Assembly (NCBI GenBank): GCA_030653175.1
Contig: JAURZV010000072.1
Coordinates: forward strand, 1 to 64,000
Reading direction: 5' to 3'
DNA: 64,000 nt
From: Methylobacter sp.
Lineage (GTDB): Bacteria > Pseudomonadota > Gammaproteobacteria > Methylococcales > Methylomonadaceae
Shown: positions 32,573-42,900 of the stretch, in pieces
Position numbering within the stretch: position 1 is the stretch's first letter
How the letters are laid out: each line of letters starts with the position of its first letter
Translations under genes and position numbers: made by a program
The notes under the pieces: model-generated
Told to the model about the DNA's origin: nothing
Database searches by the model: none
Seen by the model: only the letters and a program-made list of their open reading frames with translations

Positions 32573-33883
32573 ATGAAACAAAGTGAATTCAAAAAACGCC
32601 GCAAACAATTAATGCAGTCCATCGGCAAAGGCAATATTGCGATTATAGGCAGCGCAGCAGTTCGGGCTCGCAATCGGGATGTAAATTACCCGTTCCGGCA
32701 GGATAGCGACTTTTATTATTTGACCGGCTTTAATGAGCCGGATTCTCTGGCCGTTTTTATCCCCGGACGCAAACAAGGCGAATACATTTTATTTTGCCGC
32801 GAATTCGATGAGAAAAAAGCCTTGTGGGAAGGCGCACACGCAGGTCTTGAAGGCGCTACCATTCATTATAAGGCTGATGATTCCTTTCCGATCGATGATC
32901 TGGATGATATTTTGCCGGGCATGCTGGAAGACAAAGGCAAGGTCTATTATCCGATAGGGCGGGATTCCGATCTTGATCACAGCTTGTTGGTCTGGATAAA
33001 CCATATCCGCAGCCAGTCCAGAAGCGGCGTTAATGCACCGGGGGAGCTGGCTTCGCTGGAGCATATTCTGCACGAAATGCGACTGTTCAAGAGCCCTGAA
33101 GAACTCAAGCTGATGCGTCGCGCCGCTGACGTTTCCGCCAACGCTCATGTCAAAGCCATGCAAAAATGCAAACCCGGACTGTATGAGTACCAGATAGAAG
33201 CGGAAATCATTTATAACTTTATACAGGGCGGCTTGCGTGCGGTGGCTTATCCTTCGATTGTGGCCGGCGGAAAAAACGCCTGCGTACTGCATTACACTGA
33301 AAATGCCGATAAATTAAAAAGCGGCGATTTACTGCTGATCGATGCCGGTGCGGAGTGCGACCATTACGCCGCCGATATTACCCGCACTTTCCCGGTTTCC
33401 GGGCGTTTTAGCGAACCGCAAAAACAGCTTTATCAACTGGTCCTGGATGCCCAGACGGCGGCAATCGCACAGATCAAACCGGGCTTGCCGTGGCATCTGG
33501 CGCATGATGCTTCGGTTGAAGTACTCACCAAAGGGCTGGTCTCGCTCGGCCTGCTCAAAGGCAAGGTGACCAAACTGATCAAGGATGAAAAATACAAACA
33601 GTTTTACATGCACAGGATTGGCCACTGGCTAGGCATGGATGTGCATGATGTCGGCGACTATAAACTGGATAAGGAATGGCGCTTGCTGGAACCCGGCATG
33701 GTGCTGACCGTAGAGCCGGGCTTGTATATCCCTGCGGATTGCCTGACCGTTGACGAGCAATGGCGCGGCATAGGCATACGCATTGAAGATGATGTTCTGG
33801 TCACCGCTCTGGGGCATGAGATTTTGACCGGCGGTGTACCCAAAACCATTGCGGAAATTGAAAGCTTAATGCAGGCGAGCTGA
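32573..33883 (+). CDS. pepP: Xaa-Pro aminopeptidase P
   Basis: A 436-residue M24B metallopeptidase. The N-terminal domain (residues ~1-170) is followed by the pita-bread catalytic domain. The metal ligands are visible: the two Asp in LLIDAGAECDHYAADITRTF, His in HRIGHWLGMDVHDVG, Glu in VLTVEPGLYIP and Glu in GIRIEDDVLVT. It removes N-terminal residues preceding proline. The length matches E. coli PepP (441). It ends in a TGATG overlap with ubiH. A short stretch upstream (32505-32560) has GAAAGGTGAAGGGCG and CCTTTTACCTTTC as an inverted pair. Confidence 0.95.
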   Translation: MKQSEFKKRRKQLMQSIGKGNIAIIGSAAVRARNRDVNYPFRQDSDFYYLTGFNEPDSLAVFIPGRKQGEYILFCREFDEKKALWEGAHAGLEGATIHYKADDSFPIDDLDDILPGMLEDKGKVYYPIGRDSDLDHSLLVWINHIRSQSRSGVNAPGELASLEHILHEMRLFKSPEELKLMRRAADVSANAHVKAMQKCKPGLYEYQIEAEIIYNFIQGGLRAVAYPSIVAGGKNACVLHYTENADKLKSGDLLLIDAGAECDHYAADITRTFPVSGRFSEPQKQLYQLVLDAQTAAIAQIKPGLPWHLAHDASVEVLTKGLVSLGLLKGKVTKLIKDEKYKQFYMHRIGHWLGMDVHDVGDYKLDKEWRLLEPGMVLTVEPGLYIPADCLTVDEQWRGIGIRIEDDVLVTALGHEILTGGVPKTIAEIESLMQAS

Positions 33884-35094
33884 TGCAACATGATTATGAC
33901 TTATTGATTGTCGGCGGCGGTCTGGCAGGCAACTGTCTGGCGCTGGCGTTACAAAAAACCGGGCTACGGATTGCGATAGTTGAAGCAAGCACCCGCGAAC
34001 AGCACCATGACTCTCCCGCCGGCGACAGGGCCTTGGCTTTGGCCGCCGGTACCGTAAAAATGCTTGAAGCGATGGGTATTTGGCAAGGTATCAGCCAGGC
34101 CGCCACCGCAATCAAAAACATCCATATTTCCGATCAAGGCCATTTCGGCAAAGTCAGGCTTTCGGCGCAAAAAGAAAATGTCGAAGCACTGGGCTATGTC
34201 ATTACCGCGCGGAACATTGAAACGCATGTCGCCAGGCTTGTTACTGCGTCCGATATAGAACTGATCTGCCCTGCCCGGCTGGCCGGTTTGATGGCAGGTA
34301 ATGATGCCGTCAATGTCAGCCTGAAGCGCGGCGATGAATCGTTAAACGTTTCGGCCAAACTACTGGTTGGTGCGGACGGCGGCAACTCCTCGGTTCGCAA
34401 GTTGCTGGAAATAACCCAGCTCATCACCGAGTACGGGCAGACGGCGCTGGTCACCACGGTTAAATCATCCCTACCCCATAAGAATGTCGCGTTCGAGCGT
34501 TTTACAGCTTCAGGGCCGCTGGCCATGCTGCCTGTCGATAATAATCATTGCGCCGTCGTCTGGACGCGCACCAGCGAAGATGCCGATGCGCTGATGTCCG
34601 GCAGCGAAACGGACTTTTTGGCCGATCTTCAGCAGTGTTTCGGTTATAGGCTGGGCGAGCTTGGATTGGCAGCTCCTCGGCGGGCGTTCCCGTTGTCTCT
34701 GATACGCGCCGAAAAAATGACTGCGGCTCGAACCGTGGTTATCGGCAATGCGGTACATCAGCTGCATCCTGTTGCCGGACAGGGATTTAACCTAGGTCTG
34801 CGCGATGTTATGCAGCTGGCCGAAATGATCGTCAAACAGCATCAGGCAAATCAAGACATTGGCGCCGCCGATTTTTTAACGGCCTATGCACAATCCAGGC
34901 AGCAAGATCACGACCGAACTATCGGCTTTACCAATAGTGTGGTGCGCATTTTTTCCAATGACTGGCCGGCATTGGCTGCCGCCAGAAATATCGGCCTGGC
35001 GATACTGGATCATATTCCTGCGGCAAAAACATTGTTGACGCGTCACGCCATGGGATTGGCCGGACGCTTGCCCAGGCTGGGTAACAGGGGATAA
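33883..35094 (+). CDS. ubiH: 2-octaprenyl-6-methoxyphenol hydroxylase
   Basis: A 403-residue class A flavoprotein monooxygenase. The FAD GxGxxG motif is LLIVGGGLAGNCLALAL, the DG motif is LLVGADGGNSSVRKLL, and the second FAD motif is GNAVHQLHPVAGQGFNLGLRD, all expected for the UbiH/UbiF/COQ6 family. It hydroxylates the ubiquinone ring. Placement after pepP and before the UbiI-like gene argues for UbiH. The start codon shares a base with the pepP stop. Confidence 0.92.
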   Translation: MQHDYDLLIVGGGLAGNCLALALQKTGLRIAIVEASTREQHHDSPAGDRALALAAGTVKMLEAMGIWQGISQAATAIKNIHISDQGHFGKVRLSAQKENVEALGYVITARNIETHVARLVTASDIELICPARLAGLMAGNDAVNVSLKRGDESLNVSAKLLVGADGGNSSVRKLLEITQLITEYGQTALVTTVKSSLPHKNVAFERFTASGPLAMLPVDNNHCAVVWTRTSEDADALMSGSETDFLADLQQCFGYRLGELGLAAPRRAFPLSLIRAEKMTAARTVVIGNAVHQLHPVAGQGFNLGLRDVMQLAEMIVKQHQANQDIGAADFLTAYAQSRQQDHDRTIGFTNSVVRIFSNDWPALAAARNIGLAILDHIPAAKTLLTRHAMGLAGRLPRLGNRG

Positions 35095-35098
35095 GGTA

Positions 35099-36319
35099 AT
35101 GACTGAGCATTATGAAGTAATTGTCGTCGGCGGCGGCATGGTGGGCGCGGCAACGGCTTGCGCTTTGGCGCATGGCGGCATCAAGGTTGCCTTGCTGGAA
35201 AGGTTTAACCCGGAAAGACAGTGGCCGCCGGAACCTATTGATATTCGCGTCTCCGCCCTCACCAAAGCCTCCCAGAACATTCTGGAAATGTTGGGGGCAT
35301 GGCCGGGCATGGTGCAACGCGGCGTTTGCGCTTACCGGGATATGCGGGTATGGGATGTCCGCGCTGGCGGGGAGTTGCATTTTGATTGCGCCGACACCGC
35401 CTTCTCCGAGCTGGGACATTTGGTTGAAAACAGAGTCACTGTTGCAGCTTTATGGGATGTACTGGACACCTTACCCTCGGCCACCTGCATTACACCCGCA
35501 AAGGTTGTCGATATGCAGCTTAACGAAAGCAGTAGGCAGTTGCGACTGGAAGACGGTCGAATCCTTGAAGCTGATTTGGTTATTGCCGCCGACGGGCGCG
35601 ATTCCGCATTAAGAGCGATGGCGGGTATTGACGTTACCGGCTGGGAATATCATCAGGATGGCCTGGTCGCCACGATAAGCACTGAAAAGAGTCATCAATT
35701 TACTGCATGGCAACGGTTTCTGGATGAAGGGCCTTTGGCTTTTTTGCCGCTGAAAAACGGACAATGCTCAATCGTTTGGACGCTGAGCCCGGAATCGTCA
35801 AAAAGTCACCTGGCGCTTGCCGACAAAGACTTTCTACAGGTTCTGGAGCAAGCCTCAGGCGGCATTCTGGGCAAAATGCTGGATGTAGGTCCGCGCGCCG
35901 CATTTCCATTACGCTTTCAATATGCAAACCGCTATATCGACCAGCGTTTCGCCGTGTGCGGCGATGCCGCTCATGCCATGCATCCTCTGGCGGGACAAGG
36001 CGTGAATGCCGGGTTGTTGGATGCCGCAGCGATTGCGGAGCTGGTCATCCAAACCCGGCAGGAAAAAAGACCGTTATCCAGTTCACGCTTCCTGCGTCGT
36101 TACGAACGCTGGCGCAAAGGCGATAACCTAATGATGATGTCGAGTATGGATGTGCTGAACAAGACCTATGGCGTGACCGCACAGCCCTTTGCCAGTCTAC
36201 GCTCGGCGGGAATGAACCGGGTTAATAACACGGCACCGGTCAAGGCTTATTTTAACCGTTACGCGATGGGCTTGCGTGGCGATCTACCTAAATTGGCAAA
36301 AAGGCAGATATGCTGGTAA
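35099..36319 (+). CDS. ubiI: Ubiquinone biosynthesis flavin hydroxylase (UbiI/VisC type)
   Basis: A 406-residue paralogue of UbiH. FAD motifs EVIVVGGGMVGAATACALA and GDAAHAMHPLAGQGVNAGLL are intact, with LVIAADGRDSALR between them. By position (ygfB-pepP-ubiH-ubiI) it corresponds to E. coli UbiI, the C5 hydroxylase, though UbiF-like specificity cannot be excluded from sequence alone. It lies 4 bp behind ubiH, so all four genes form one operon. Confidence 0.88.
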   Translation: MTEHYEVIVVGGGMVGAATACALAHGGIKVALLERFNPERQWPPEPIDIRVSALTKASQNILEMLGAWPGMVQRGVCAYRDMRVWDVRAGGELHFDCADTAFSELGHLVENRVTVAALWDVLDTLPSATCITPAKVVDMQLNESSRQLRLEDGRILEADLVIAADGRDSALRAMAGIDVTGWEYHQDGLVATISTEKSHQFTAWQRFLDEGPLAFLPLKNGQCSIVWTLSPESSKSHLALADKDFLQVLEQASGGILGKMLDVGPRAAFPLRFQYANRYIDQRFAVCGDAAHAMHPLAGQGVNAGLLDAAAIAELVIQTRQEKRPLSSSRFLRRYERWRKGDNLMMMSSMDVLNKTYGVTAQPFASLRSAGMNRVNNTAPVKAYFNRYAMGLRGDLPKLAKRQICW

Positions 36320-36539
36320 TCGCCGGGGCTAACTTCTAAGTATCGGACAGGTTTGCGGTTTTTTCGAATTAGAGTTTTGCCTACCCACCGGCTTCTGGTA
36401 TATTCCGGCACTAGCGATACGGTTTTACCTGCTTGGATTATAGGTAGGGGCGTGAACGGAAGTTTTACCTGCTGACCGGCGACGCTTAATTTCAAAGCAG
36501 TGATGAAAAAATTAACTTTTAAAGAGGTGGAGAGCCATT

Positions 36540-37109
36540 ATGACTGAAGGGTTGTTTATATTAACTACTATTTTTGTTGCGTATGTTGTTTATGCGATTA
36601 TCGGCGAACAAAAAGCAACTGCTAAATCCAAAACGCCGGCAGCAAAACCTGAAACACAGGCAGCAGCCGTGGAACAACCAAAGCCCCAAGTTGCCGTCGC
36701 AAAAGAAAAATCTGCCGCCATTCCACCGGCTGCGGCTAAAACCGTTGCACCCAAAGCGGCTGCAACCAAGACAGCAGCGCCTAAGCCAGCGGCGGCTAAA
36801 CCGGTAGCAGCCAAACCGGCTGCACCTAAGGTAGCGGCTAAACCAGCAGCCACCAAGGCAACTCCGGCAGCAGCTAAAAAAGCCACTGTTGTCGAAGCAA
36901 AGAGCGCCGGATTAAAGGATCCAAAAACCGGAGAGGTTACCACCGCTTACAGCAATTACCGATTCACCAAACGCTGGATAAAAGATGCCTTGGTTGCAGA
37001 AGGCTTGTTGGAAAAGGTCTATACAGCTAATGAGTTGAATGCCGAAATTGACGCGAAAATAAAAGAGGCCATAGGAAAACTGGAAGTCATGGATAAATAC
37101 AAGGCGTAA
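36540..37109 (+). CDS. Membrane-anchored AKP-repeat protein
   Basis: A 189-residue protein with three parts. An N-terminal transmembrane helix (GLFILTTIFVAYVVYAII) is followed by about 95 residues of Ala/Lys/Pro-rich low complexity (KPAAAKPVAAKPAAPKVAAK type), resembling histone H1 or TonB linkers. A folded C-terminal ~70 residues follow, with LKDPKTGEVTTAYSNYRFTK and RWIKDALVAEGLLEKVYTAN. The tail looks conserved rather than random, and the YRFTKRWIKDALV stretch may be a binding module. AAAGAGGTGGAG upstream is a good ribosome site. I do not know the family. The positively charged linker could bind DNA, RNA or peptidoglycan-associated polymers. Confidence 0.7.
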   Translation: MTEGLFILTTIFVAYVVYAIIGEQKATAKSKTPAAKPETQAAAVEQPKPQVAVAKEKSAAIPPAAAKTVAPKAAATKTAAPKPAAAKPVAAKPAAPKVAAKPAATKATPAAAKKATVVEAKSAGLKDPKTGEVTTAYSNYRFTKRWIKDALVAEGLLEKVYTANELNAEIDAKIKEAIGKLEVMDKYKA

Positions 37110-37438
37110 TGATCTGCAAAGCGCTCTTATCTTAGCTGCCTCATAATTCGCAACCCTGTAGGCCGGAATAAGCCGGTTCGAGCGATAGCGGGAACAGGCG
37201 TTTCCGGCCTACACCACCCAAACTCGCCGGAAACGCCACCTCGCGCTACGCGCTTGGATGGCCTTATTCCGGCCTACAAGTTTTCCGCGTTCCCACACGC
37301 TGTGTCCCCTACGTTGATATACTCTGCATTTCGGCGCGCTGACCGCAACTCGCGGCGCAGCGCGCCTTGACTGCATTCCCACGCAGCGCGTGGGAATGAG
37401 ACAAAGCGTATAAAGGGAGACCGGACAGTCCCCCTTTT
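37107..37438. repeat. 332-bp tandem duplication, unit A
   Basis: This unit begins at the stop codon of the AKP-repeat protein (TAATGATCTGCAAAGCGCTC) and contains a GTAGGCC element (37158-37277), a TACGTTGATATACTCTGCAT block and a GTTCCCACGC-type palindrome. Unit B follows directly. Confidence 0.9.
37158..37277. repeat. GTAGGCCGGAATAAGCC element, copy 3
   Basis: Same family as 5467-5585; nearly identical to 37490-37609. Confidence 0.9.
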
Positions 37439-37702
37439 TAATGATCTGCAAAGCGCTCTTATCTTGGCTGCCTCATAATTCGCAGCCCTGTAGGCCGGAA
37501 TAAGCCGGTTCAAGCGATAGCGGGAACAGGCGTTTCCGGCAAACACCACCCAAACTCGCCGGAAACGCCACCTCGCGCTACGCGCTTGGATGGCCTTATT
37601 CCGGCCTACGAGTTTTCCGCGTTCCCTCACGCTGTGCCCCCTACGTTGATATACTCTGCATTTCGGCGCGCTGACCGCATTCCCACGCAGCGCGTGGGAA
37701 TG
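37439..37702. repeat. 332-bp tandem duplication, unit B
   Basis: It repeats unit A from TAATGATCTGCAAAGCGCTC onward with a few substitutions and one deletion of about 28 bp near its end. It stops just before the end of the outer membrane factor gene on the other strand. Confidence 0.9.
37490..37609. repeat. GTAGGCCGGAATAAGCC element, copy 4
   Basis: Part of duplication unit B. Confidence 0.9.
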
Positions 37703-37708
37703 CGGTAC

Positions 37709-39187
37709 TCACTCCACCGGAAAAATCAAATAATCCGTCCACTTAACTTCGCCGCCCGCCTGGTCGGGGCTGGGCAGCATGGCCACATTCCAGCCGCCCC
37801 CCAAGGCCTTGACCAGTAGCACAGAGGCCGCCAGACGTTCGCCCTGTAGCTGCACGGCGGTCTGCCGGTTGGACAAGGCCGCGGTTTGCGCAGTCATCAC
37901 ATTCAGGTAACTGACGGTTCCCGCCTGATATTGATTAATGGTTAGTGCCAGCGCCTGGTTGGCGGCGGCTACGGCTTTATCCTGCACCTGCTTTTCTTCG
38001 TCCAGTATCCGCAAGGCGGCCAGATTGTCCTCTACTTCCTGGAAGCCGGTCAGCACCGTTTGCCGGTAAGCGGCGACGCTGGCGTCGAAACCGTCGATGG
38101 CCTGCTTGTACTGGGCGTTTTTAGCGCCGCCGTCAAACAGCGTCAACGCCGCACCGGCAGGTCCCAACGCCCAGTAGCGGCGCGCCATGGTGAACAGGGT
38201 CTCCACCGTGGAGGATTGAAAACCATTGGTGGCGGCCAGATTCAATGCCGGGAAATAAGCCGCCTTGGCTACGCCGATCTGGGCGTTGGCGGCGGCCATT
38301 TTGCGTTCGGCGGCGGCAATGTCCGGACGCCGTTCCAGCAGTTCCGAAGGCAGGCTGACCGGAATCGGCGGCGGCTGCACGTCCAGCGGCGCAGGAGCCA
38401 AGGACAGTTCGGCAGGGGTTTTGCCGATCAATACCGCAATCGCATGTTCCAGTTTAGCCCGCTGTACGCCGAGATTAATAGCCTGGGCGCGCACCGATTC
38501 CAGCTGGGTTTCGGCCTGCATCACATCGCTCTTGGCAACCATGCCGACTGCGTAGCGGTTTTTAATGATTTGCAGGGTTCTGCTGTAAGCGGCTACGGTT
38601 TCATCCAGCAACGCTTTTTGCGCGTCCAATGCCTTTAACTGAAAGTAATTCTCGGCCAATGTCGCTTCGCTGGATAGCCGCAACGCCTGCAAGGTGGCCG
38701 CGCCGGCTTGGGCGTTGCCGGTGTTGGCTTCAACCTGACGACCGACGCTGCCCCACAAATCCGGTTCCCAAGCCATTGATACAGCGCTGCCGAACAGGTT
38801 TCTGACCCCTGACACCGCCACGCTTTGGCCGCTGGCGGCGCGGAAACGGTTAAAAGTGCCGGTCAGGTTGAGTATCGGCAAAAAAGCCGATTGCGCGGAT
38901 TGCACCAGATGCTGAGCTTGGCGGTATTGCGCCTCGGCCTGGATTATCGATTGATTGGCGGCGGCGACCTGTTCTTCCAGTCCATTAAGCCGGGGATCGT
39001 TGAAAATTTCCCACCATTTGCCGGACAGCACATTGTCGCGAGGCTGGGCCTGTTTCCAGCCTTTGCTTTCCTTGAACTCATTGGAAATCTTTGCTTCCGG
39101 GCGGACATAGTCGGGACCTACCGTGCAACCGGCCAGTTGAGCGGTTAATAGGGCATAAATCAGAGGTTGGCTAATGCGAACTGTCAT
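37709..39187 (-). CDS. RND efflux outer membrane factor (NodT/OprM family lipoprotein)
   Basis: A 492-residue precursor with a lipoprotein signal (LLTAQLAGC, lipidated at C21) followed by VGPDYVRPEAKISNEFK, the standard NodT-family opening. Two OEP repeats follow, with LAENYFQLKALDAQKALLDE in the first half and the conserved LPSELLERRPDIAAAERKMA in the middle. It would form the outer membrane duct for the pumps encoded just upstream. The 295-bp gap to the second pump gene holds repeats but no obvious terminator. Confidence 0.93.
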   Translation of the reverse strand: MTVRISQPLIYALLTAQLAGCTVGPDYVRPEAKISNEFKESKGWKQAQPRDNVLSGKWWEIFNDPRLNGLEEQVAAANQSIIQAEAQYRQAQHLVQSAQSAFLPILNLTGTFNRFRAASGQSVAVSGVRNLFGSAVSMAWEPDLWGSVGRQVEANTGNAQAGAATLQALRLSSEATLAENYFQLKALDAQKALLDETVAAYSRTLQIIKNRYAVGMVAKSDVMQAETQLESVRAQAINLGVQRAKLEHAIAVLIGKTPAELSLAPAPLDVQPPPIPVSLPSELLERRPDIAAAERKMAAANAQIGVAKAAYFPALNLAATNGFQSSTVETLFTMARRYWALGPAGAALTLFDGGAKNAQYKQAIDGFDASVAAYRQTVLTGFQEVEDNLAALRILDEEKQVQDKAVAAANQALALTINQYQAGTVSYLNVMTAQTAALSNRQTAVQLQGERLAASVLLVKALGGGWNVAMLPSPDQAGGEVKWTDYLIFPVE

Positions 39188-39211
39188 GTAAATCTCGTCT
39201 CGGTTCTGTTC

Positions 39212-39270
39212 TTCACCACGAAGACACGAAGTTTATGTTTTTCTTCGTGCTCTTCGTGTCTTCGTGGTGA
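39212..39270. repeat. CACCACGAAGACACGAAG inverted repeat
   Basis: Arms CACCACGAAGACACGAAG and CTTCGTGTCTTCGTGGTG enclose a short AT-rich loop. A close relative lies between lysA and dapF at 63644-63705. Confidence 0.8.
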
Positions 39271-39482
39271 GTAAAAATACGTAACATTGTGGGATATTAC
39301 CTAAGCGAGCTTATTCGCTTGAGAAGCGGCGCGGTTAAACCTCAAGCGGGGCGGGGTTTGCAACCCCGCTCCTAATGTTTCTGCGATGACTAAGTAAAGT
39401 GGTCGCACTTAGCCAACGCAAAACGTTTCGGACGGGGCAACATGCCTCGTCCGGCTTGTGAGCAGCGGTTGCTGTGAGTTTA

Positions 39483-42400
39483 TCAGTGAGCATCTGTGTC
39501 AATCTGTGGCTGAATGAAAGCGGCGCGGTTAAAAAATCGGTCATGAAACCACAGCCGGAAACGATCCAGGTAAAGATAAACGACCGGCGTCGTGTACAAG
39601 GTCAGCATCTGGCTGAAAATCAGGCCTCCGACGATGGAAACGCCCAGCGGCTGGCGCAGTTCCGCGCCGTAACCGCTGCCCAGCGCCAGCGGCAGCGCGC
39701 CGAACAGCGCGGCCAGCGTGGTCATCATGATCGGCCGAAAGCGCAGCAGACAGGCTTGAAAAATCGCCTCGCGAGAATCCAGGCCCTGCTCGCGTTCGGC
39801 AAACAGAGCAAAGTCGATCATCATGATCGCATTTTTTTTGACGATGCCGATCAGCAAAATCACGCCGATCAGCGCAATGATGCTGAATTCGGTGTCGCAA
39901 GCCATCAGTGCCAGCAGCGCGCCGACCCCAGCTGAGGGCAGCGTGGACAGGATGGTCAGCGGGTGGATATAGCTTTCGTAGAGTACGCCGAGCACGATGT
40001 AGATGCTGAACAAAGCGGCCAGAATCAAAAGAGGCTGGTTGCGTACCGATTCCTTGAAAGCTTTGGCCGAACCCTGAAAGCTGCCTTGAACTGCATTCGG
40101 CACGCCGATGTCGCGCATGGTTTTTTCGATCAGTTGGGTGGCGGTGGACAGCGAGGTGCCGGGCTGAAGATTAAACGACAGCGTAGCGGCGGCAAACTGG
40201 CCTTGATGGTTGACCGACAGCGGCGTGTTGGTCGGCGCGAAACCGGCCAGCGTCGACAACGGCACCTGGAGTGCGCCCGGCTGTTCGCCGGACGGCAAAC
40301 GCTTGGCGGGCACACTGATATAGACCTGTTTCAGGGCTTCCGGGCTTTGCCAATATTCGGGAGCCAGTTCCATCACTACCCGGTACTGGTTGAGCGGGTT
40401 GTAGATCACCGAAACCTGACGCTGACCGAAAGCATCGTTAAGACTGGCGTCGATCATGGCTTGGCTGACGCCGTAGCGCGACGCCATATCCCGGTCGACC
40501 ACCAGGCCGATCTGCCGGCCTTTGTCTTGCTGGCTGGTGCTGACATCGCTGAGTTCCGGCAGCTTGGACAGCGCAGAAACCACTTTCGGCATCCACTCCC
40601 GGAGCAGGCCCAGATCGTCGGATTGCAAGGCATAGTCGAACGAGCCGAACGAGGGCCGACCTCCGATACGCAGTTCTTGCGCCGCGAACATATGCAGATC
40701 GGCGCCGGGAATGCGTTTTACCTTATCGCGCAAACGGCCCATGACTTCTTCAATGGGCTCCCGTTCATCGTGAGGCTTCAGCACCACGAAGACTCTGGCG
40801 CTATTGCCGCCACCGGCAAACCCGGCCACAGTATCGACCGCCGGATCCTCCCGCAACAGCTCGGAAAGCTGGAAAAATTTTTTCTGCAAGGCCCAAAAAG
40901 AAGTGCCTTGATCGGCTTGAATCTCACCGAGCAGTCTGCCGCCGTCCTGAGTCGGAAAAAAGCCTTTGTCGATCACTGTATACAAATAAATATTGAGGCC
41001 TATCGTGCCGAGCAAAATCAGCATCATGATGCGGCTATGACGTAACGCCCAGCGCAACGTGCGTTCGTAAAAATGCTGTACCCGGTCGAAACCCCGGCCT
41101 ATGCTTTGATAAAAACGGCCATGCTGCGGACTTTCCTTGCCCAGCCAGCGCGCGCACAGCATCGGCGTAACGGTCAGCGAGACCAGCAACGACACCAGCA
41201 CTGCCGCCGACAGCGTCACCGCAAATTCCCTGAACAAACGGCCGACCACGCCGCCCATCAGCAAAATCGGCAGGAATACCGCCACCAGCGACACGCTCAT
41301 CGCCAGCACGGTAAAGCCGACTTCTTTGGCGGCCAACAAAGCGGCCCTGAACGGCGTCACGCCTTTTTCGATGTGACGGCTGGCGTTTTCCAGCACCACG
41401 ATGGCGTCGTCAACCACAAAGCCGGTGGCGATGGTCAAGGCCATCAAGGTTAGATTATTCAGGCTGTAGTGAAAAAAATACATAGCCGCGCAGGCGCCGA
41501 GCAATGAAACCGGCACCGCAATAATCGGCACCAGCGTCGAACGCAGGTTCCGTAAAAACAGCAGCACCACCAAAATCACCAAGCCAATGGAGATTAATAA
41601 ACTGTGTTCGACTTCGGTAATCGAAGCCCGGATAGTCAGCGAACGGTCGATAACCACCGACAGGTCGATCGCGCCGGGAATGGAGGCGCGCAATTCCGGC
41701 AACATGGCCTGAACCTGATCGACGGTTTGAATCACGTTGGCCTGCGGTTGCTTCCTGAGAATCAGCAGCACCGAGGGCTTGCCGTTTTTCAGCCCGGTAT
41801 TGCGCAGATCTTCAACAGAATCCACGACCTCGCCGAGATCGGCGATTCTTACCGCCGCGCCGTTGCGGTAGCTGACAATCAGCGGCAGGTAATCCGCGGC
41901 TTTGCGGACCTGGTCATTGGCCTGGATTTGCCAGCGTTGCTCGCCGTTTTCCAGTACGCCTTTCGGGCGGGTGACGTTGGCTTGGGTGATGGTGTTTCTA
42001 ACATCCTCCAGGCCGATGCCGTATTTTGTCAGCGCGTTGGGATTCAGTTCGACCCGCACCGCCGGTAACGCCGCACCGCCGATCTGCACCTGGCCGATAC
42101 CGGGAATCTGCGATATTTTCTGCGCCAGAATAGTCGAGGCCGCATCGTACATCTGACCGCGGCTGAGGGTGTCTGAAGTCAGCGCCAGTATCAAGATCGG
42201 CGAGTCGGCCGGATTATCCCGGCGGTAACTGGGACGATTGGGCATACTGCCGGGCAACAGACTGGCGGCGGCATTAATCGCCGCCTGCACATCGCGGGCG
42301 GCGCCGTTGATATCGCGATTCAGGTCGAATTGCAGTGTAATCTGGGTAGAACCCTGCGAGCTGCTTGAGGTCATTTCGGTAATCCCGGCGATTCGCCCCA

Positions 42401-42611
42401 ATGTCCGTTCCAGCGGCGTAGCGACGGTCGCCGCCATGGTTTCGGCACTGGCTCCCGGCAGCTGGGCCTGCACATTGATGGTCGGGAAATCCACCTGCGG
42501 CAACGACGACACCGGCAAATTCAGGAAAGCCAAGGTACCGGCCAGGGCGATGGACAGGGTCAACAGACTGGTGGCGACCGGCCGGTAAATAAACAGTGCC
42601 GATAGGTTCAT
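39483..42611 (-). CDS. mdtC: RND efflux pump, second subunit (MdtC-like)
   Basis: A 1042-residue resistance-nodulation-division transporter of the AcrB/MdtC class. It has the opening [20 protein letters not shown], twelve predicted membrane helices in two halves, two large periplasmic loops and the family motif [21 protein letters not shown] in TM4 (seen in part as [10 protein letters not shown]). [15 protein letters not shown] lies in TM10-11. Two adjacent, non-identical pumps plus one adaptor is the MdtABC arrangement, where B and C form a mixed trimer. It ends 2 bases after TDAH. Substrates in E. coli include bile salts and novobiocin; here they are unknown. Confidence 0.9.
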   Translation of the reverse strand: MNLSALFIYRPVATSLLTLSIALAGTLAFLNLPVSSLPQVDFPTINVQAQLPGASAETMAATVATPLERTLGRIAGITEMTSSSSQGSTQITLQFDLNRDINGAARDVQAAINAAASLLPGSMPNRPSYRRDNPADSPILILALTSDTLSRGQMYDAASTILAQKISQIPGIGQVQIGGAALPAVRVELNPNALTKYGIGLEDVRNTITQANVTRPKGVLENGEQRWQIQANDQVRKAADYLPLIVSYRNGAAVRIADLGEVVDSVEDLRNTGLKNGKPSVLLILRKQPQANVIQTVDQVQAMLPELRASIPGAIDLSVVIDRSLTIRASITEVEHSLLISIGLVILVVLLFLRNLRSTLVPIIAVPVSLLGACAAMYFFHYSLNNLTLMALTIATGFVVDDAIVVLENASRHIEKGVTPFRAALLAAKEVGFTVLAMSVSLVAVFLPILLMGGVVGRLFREFAVTLSAAVLVSLLVSLTVTPMLCARWLGKESPQHGRFYQSIGRGFDRVQHFYERTLRWALRHSRIMMLILLGTIGLNIYLYTVIDKGFFPTQDGGRLLGEIQADQGTSFWALQKKFFQLSELLREDPAVDTVAGFAGGGNSARVFVVLKPHDEREPIEEVMGRLRDKVKRIPGADLHMFAAQELRIGGRPSFGSFDYALQSDDLGLLREWMPKVVSALSKLPELSDVSTSQQDKGRQIGLVVDRDMASRYGVSQAMIDASLNDAFGQRQVSVIYNPLNQYRVVMELAPEYWQSPEALKQVYISVPAKRLPSGEQPGALQVPLSTLAGFAPTNTPLSVNHQGQFAAATLSFNLQPGTSLSTATQLIEKTMRDIGVPNAVQGSFQGSAKAFKESVRNQPLLILAALFSIYIVLGVLYESYIHPLTILSTLPSAGVGALLALMACDTEFSIIALIGVILLIGIVKKNAIMMIDFALFAEREQGLDSREAIFQACLLRFRPIMMTTLAALFGALPLALGSGYGAELRQPLGVSIVGGLIFSQMLTLYTTPVVYLYLDRFRLWFHDRFFNRAAFIQPQIDTDAH

Positions 42612-42900
42612 CTTAGGAAAACCGGTTTTTTGTCCACGAAAGACACGAAAAGCACGAAAAATCCCATAATATGACTGTTCGTGTCTTTCGTGCTTTTCGT
42701 GGACTCATTAAGGATCTTAAATTCATCACTGAGCGTGACGGGGTTTGCAACCCCGTCACTCACGTTTCGTAATCTATTGAGTCCTTGAAACGTTTCGGTC
42801 GGGGTTGCAAACCCCGACCGGCATTGGTATGCCAACACAACATCCTGCTTTTTTCGTGTCTTTCGTGCTTTTCGTGGACTCATTAAGGATCTTAAATTCA
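42612..42900. repeat. Repeat spacer between the two pump genes
   Basis: A 52-bp direct repeat (TTCGTGTCTTTCGTGCTTTT onward to AAATTCATCAC) occurs at 42678-42729 and 42853-42904. The second copy includes the mdtB stop codon. Between them are two GGGGTTTGCAACCCC-type palindromes. A TCCACGAAAGACACGAA arm at 42632-42648 pairs with the first copy. No gene. Confidence 0.8.

Noticed and set aside
36259-36495. 78-codon minus-strand frame overlapping the end of ubiI
   Set aside because: Its last third lies inside the ubiI coding region and it resembles no family. I could not support it.
39963-41045. 360-codon plus-strand frame opposite the second RND pump gene
   Set aside because: Shadow of a GC-rich conserved gene. 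The composition (many H, Q, R) is typical of antisense reading and the minus-strand pump is certain.
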